Shown: positions 61,551-64,000 of the stretch, piece after piece
Layout: the number at the start of each line of letters is the position of its first letter
Numbering within the stretch: position 1 is the stretch's first letter
Source: Lantana camara
Lineage: Eukaryota > Streptophyta > Magnoliopsida > Lamiales > Verbenaceae
Direction: 5' to 3'
DNA length: 64,000 nt
Assembly (NCBI GenBank): GCA_037501455.1
Contig: CM074864.1
Coordinates: 36,916,001-36,980,000 of the forward strand
Position numbers and translations under genes: made by a program
Notes under the pieces: model-generated
The model's input: the letters and a program-made list of their open reading frames with translations, nothing else
Database searches by the model: none
What the model was told of the DNA's origin: nothing

Positions 61551-64000
61551 TGCCCCACTTTTTAGCTTTCCAGGTACGGCGTCATGAGTGAGTTTAATTT
61601 CGTAATTTCTGTAAATTATGTGATTTGCATGGTTATGTGTCAACGTGAATTTTATTTCATTACGTGCGCATTAGAATTTAATTAAATGTTCTTGGGATCA
61701 ATTGTCCAATATTTGTAAATTAAGGGACTTAATTTTAATTAGGATGTTTTGGCCTTCGTAGCTATTTTGAGCTCAGGAATTCGAATACGAACTCCAACCT
61801 TGTCATTAAGTTCATTTTGGTGATTCAGACTCGATGAATTAACCCTTTTTATTTTCTAAAGCCGTTTGATAGCCCTACCATTTTAAAATTCGATCCGTTT
61901 GGACCGGACCTTTTGACCTGACCCTTTTTGCCCCAAACCCGACCCGTTTCAGCTCTTAAAGAGCTGAAAATTCTCTTCTTTTTCTCCCATTTCCAACATT
62001 TCCCAAGAGAGAAGGAACAAGAAGGGACTTCAAGCCCTAACCCCATTCTTCAACCTTAAAGCTCAAGATCACATTCATTCTTCACTTTTCCGACGAATCG
62101 AGGTAAGATTATGACTCATTGCAATGTGAACTTTCATTCTATCCGATTGTTTATTCTTGAAGCCTTGCCTTGGTGATCATATGGAGAAGAACATGAATAG
62201 TGACATTCTTGTGTATATTTTCTCTCTTGCTCTCATACTTGGATTATATGCCCCAAGATTGATATATATTGTTTCTTTGAGCTTCTTTATTGCATATTTG
62301 TATGAATTCTTGTTGTTGGTTGCTTGTTGCTTGAAACTTCATTAATGGAGCTTGGATGAGCTTTAATGGCAATTTGTTATATACTTTATTTCTTGCCTTG
62401 AACTTGAGTTATGTTGTAGAGCATGTTTATATGAACTTATACCTTGATTTTCATTACATTTGGATGAGTTTTGAGGTGGTTTTGGTCAATTTTGGTTCCT
62501 CTCGTGTTTTGCCCTTGTTTCTGCCATTTTTGCAGCCCAGAAAATCTACCAGGGCGGGTAGATTTTTGCCCTAAAAAGTACCCGGGCGGGTACTTTAGTG
62601 TAGAAAGTTTTCTGCAGTACTCTCCCCAGCCGGGTAAATTTCAGCCTTGTTTTTCCCAGGTCGGGTACCCCCCCATATGACCTCGGATTGAGCTGATTTT
62701 TGCATCTGTTCAACCTTATTGAGTCTAGAACAACCTCACCCCAAAATTCATTCTGGATTGTGAGATATAACCGTTTTAATTTAGTGTCGCCACTTCATCG
62801 AGATTCTGCATTCGTTCAACTTCGTACCTACGCCATTTTTGCCTCGCTTTCAATCACGATTCGTGTCATATACCATTTGAAAGATCTATGTGTTTAGTTT
62901 CATGTCCAAGAAACAAAACTTAATTCCCATTTCTCAAACTCAAGTTATGATCATTTTCCCACAGCTTATCCTTTTTGAAAAACTGTCAGGTTTTGCCCGT
63001 TTTCACTCGGAACTCTTTTTCGTGTTTTTATACCATTTTTCTCGTACCTTTCCACCTCCAAACTTGATCCTAACTTGTTTTATCATGTTTACGCTTATGT
63101 AATTGTTCTCATATACATTATATGTTACTCAAGTAATGTGAATTGTGTGCATGAAACATATTTGTACTTTGTTACGTATCTCTACCTTGTATAATGCCTT
63201 AGTTGTGCATATGAACGTGACATATGATTATAAATGATTATGATGGGTTATGTAATGTCTTCAATTGCATGGATTTGATTTGAAAATAAGATTTGCCTAA
63301 GTATTTGCATTTCTTTAAGTGTCAATGCATATGCCGTGCGTCTATGTGATTCATTGTGAGTCTAAGCCTTGTGTTTTGTCTTTAGTTTGTTCAGGTGCAC
63401 CTGGGGTGGTGTTTCGCAGTCTGTTTTGATTCTGGGGTGAATCACGTGTTTGGTCCTTGGCTTCGTCGGTGTAAGGTGAGGCTAGGTTATAGTTAAACCT
63501 TATGATATATGCCCGTTTTCTCGATATGTGAACTATAGCCTCTATTATATGTATATACGTGCGAGGTATGAATTTATAAATCTGAAATACGGTTCCAAGT
63601 ATGAAGAGAATTGTACAAGCCTATGTATACTTGATTTAATTTGATTAGATTCATTATGATTGGTACTTCTAAACCACGCTTCAAACCGTGTGCCTCGTAT
63701 GAGCCGGAAGTTACGAGCAAAGGAATATGCTAAGGATTTGACACGGAGAGGTATGTAAAGCGTGGTTAGGGCAAGGTAAAGTATGTTTCATGCATATGTG
63801 ATGTTTCTAATTTGTAGCGGGTTAGGATATGATTGAATGAATGATTGAATGAATGGGGCCCAGGAGGTGTGGGTCAGAGGGACCCGTGACGACCATAGGG
63901 GTCTCCGGTTATGACCCCTGTGCACACTCTCCACATGATTGATAGGACTAACCCGGAACCTACCAAGAGGTTTGGTTGGGTGATGGGAACCTGAGGGTTT
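61551..64000 (+). repeat. Element C 3' LTR, cut by the window edge
   Basis: Starts TGCCCCAC and matches 33204-34710 followed by 56768 onward without a break, showing where B inserted in the 5' LTR. It contains palindromes (62542-62669) and hairpin homologue 63959-63979. About 1 kb should lie beyond the window. Confidence 0.92.

Overview
The window looks like plant nuclear DNA from gene-poor, probably pericentromeric, heterochromatin. It is AT-rich and built almost entirely of LTR retrotransposons inserted into one another. Primer-binding sites match the 3' end of plant initiator tRNA-Met (TGGTATCAGAGCC type), and the coding remnants are Ty3/gypsy chromovirus gag-pol with a C-terminal chromodomain, most like the Tekay/Del clade, plus one Ty1/copia-derived element. 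I recognise no host gene and no intact tRNA or rRNA gene. The species cannot be told from the sequence.

Layout. 1-1565 and 12271-12946 are probably two halves of the inside of an old minus-strand element (E), split by chromovirus A (1566-12265, TSD CAACA). E's LTR runs 12947-16566 and holds a copia-type LTR (M, from 12979) and a 103-bp tandem repeat. 17546-19050 is a large fold-back element with tRNA-like modules in both arms. 19051-20364 is a minus-strand copia-type LTR fragment (N). Solo LTRs with target duplications follow: D (20854-23776, ATGCT), L (24382-27573, AGCAC) and J (28505-32041, CGGCC).

The right half is a nested stack. An old minus-strand gypsy pol (G, 24020-27717) was hit by L and by minus-strand LTR H (from 27718). 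H was hit by J and by element C (33204 to beyond the window). The 5' LTR of C was hit by chromovirus B (34711-56762, TSD CTGTC). The integrase region of B was hit by copia-derived F (42644-52589, TSD GAATT). LTR differences counted by eye (F about 1%, B about 2%, C about 5% or more) agree with this order.

A and B are broken gag-pol copies. C keeps only gag. F has nearly identical LTRs but no usable ORF, so it was probably mobilised by proteins from another element.

The most unusual signal is in the gypsy LTRs. Families that otherwise differ share one non-coding architecture: a donor-like AG|GTAAG site, a cluster of short GC-cored palindromes about 440-640 nt further on whose arms differ between families yet stay self-complementary, a hairpin with a GGAG loop whose stem covaries, an acceptor-like site, and an 11-nt complementary pair enclosing the region before the PBS. 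This suggests a conserved structured, possibly spliced, leader in the LTR.
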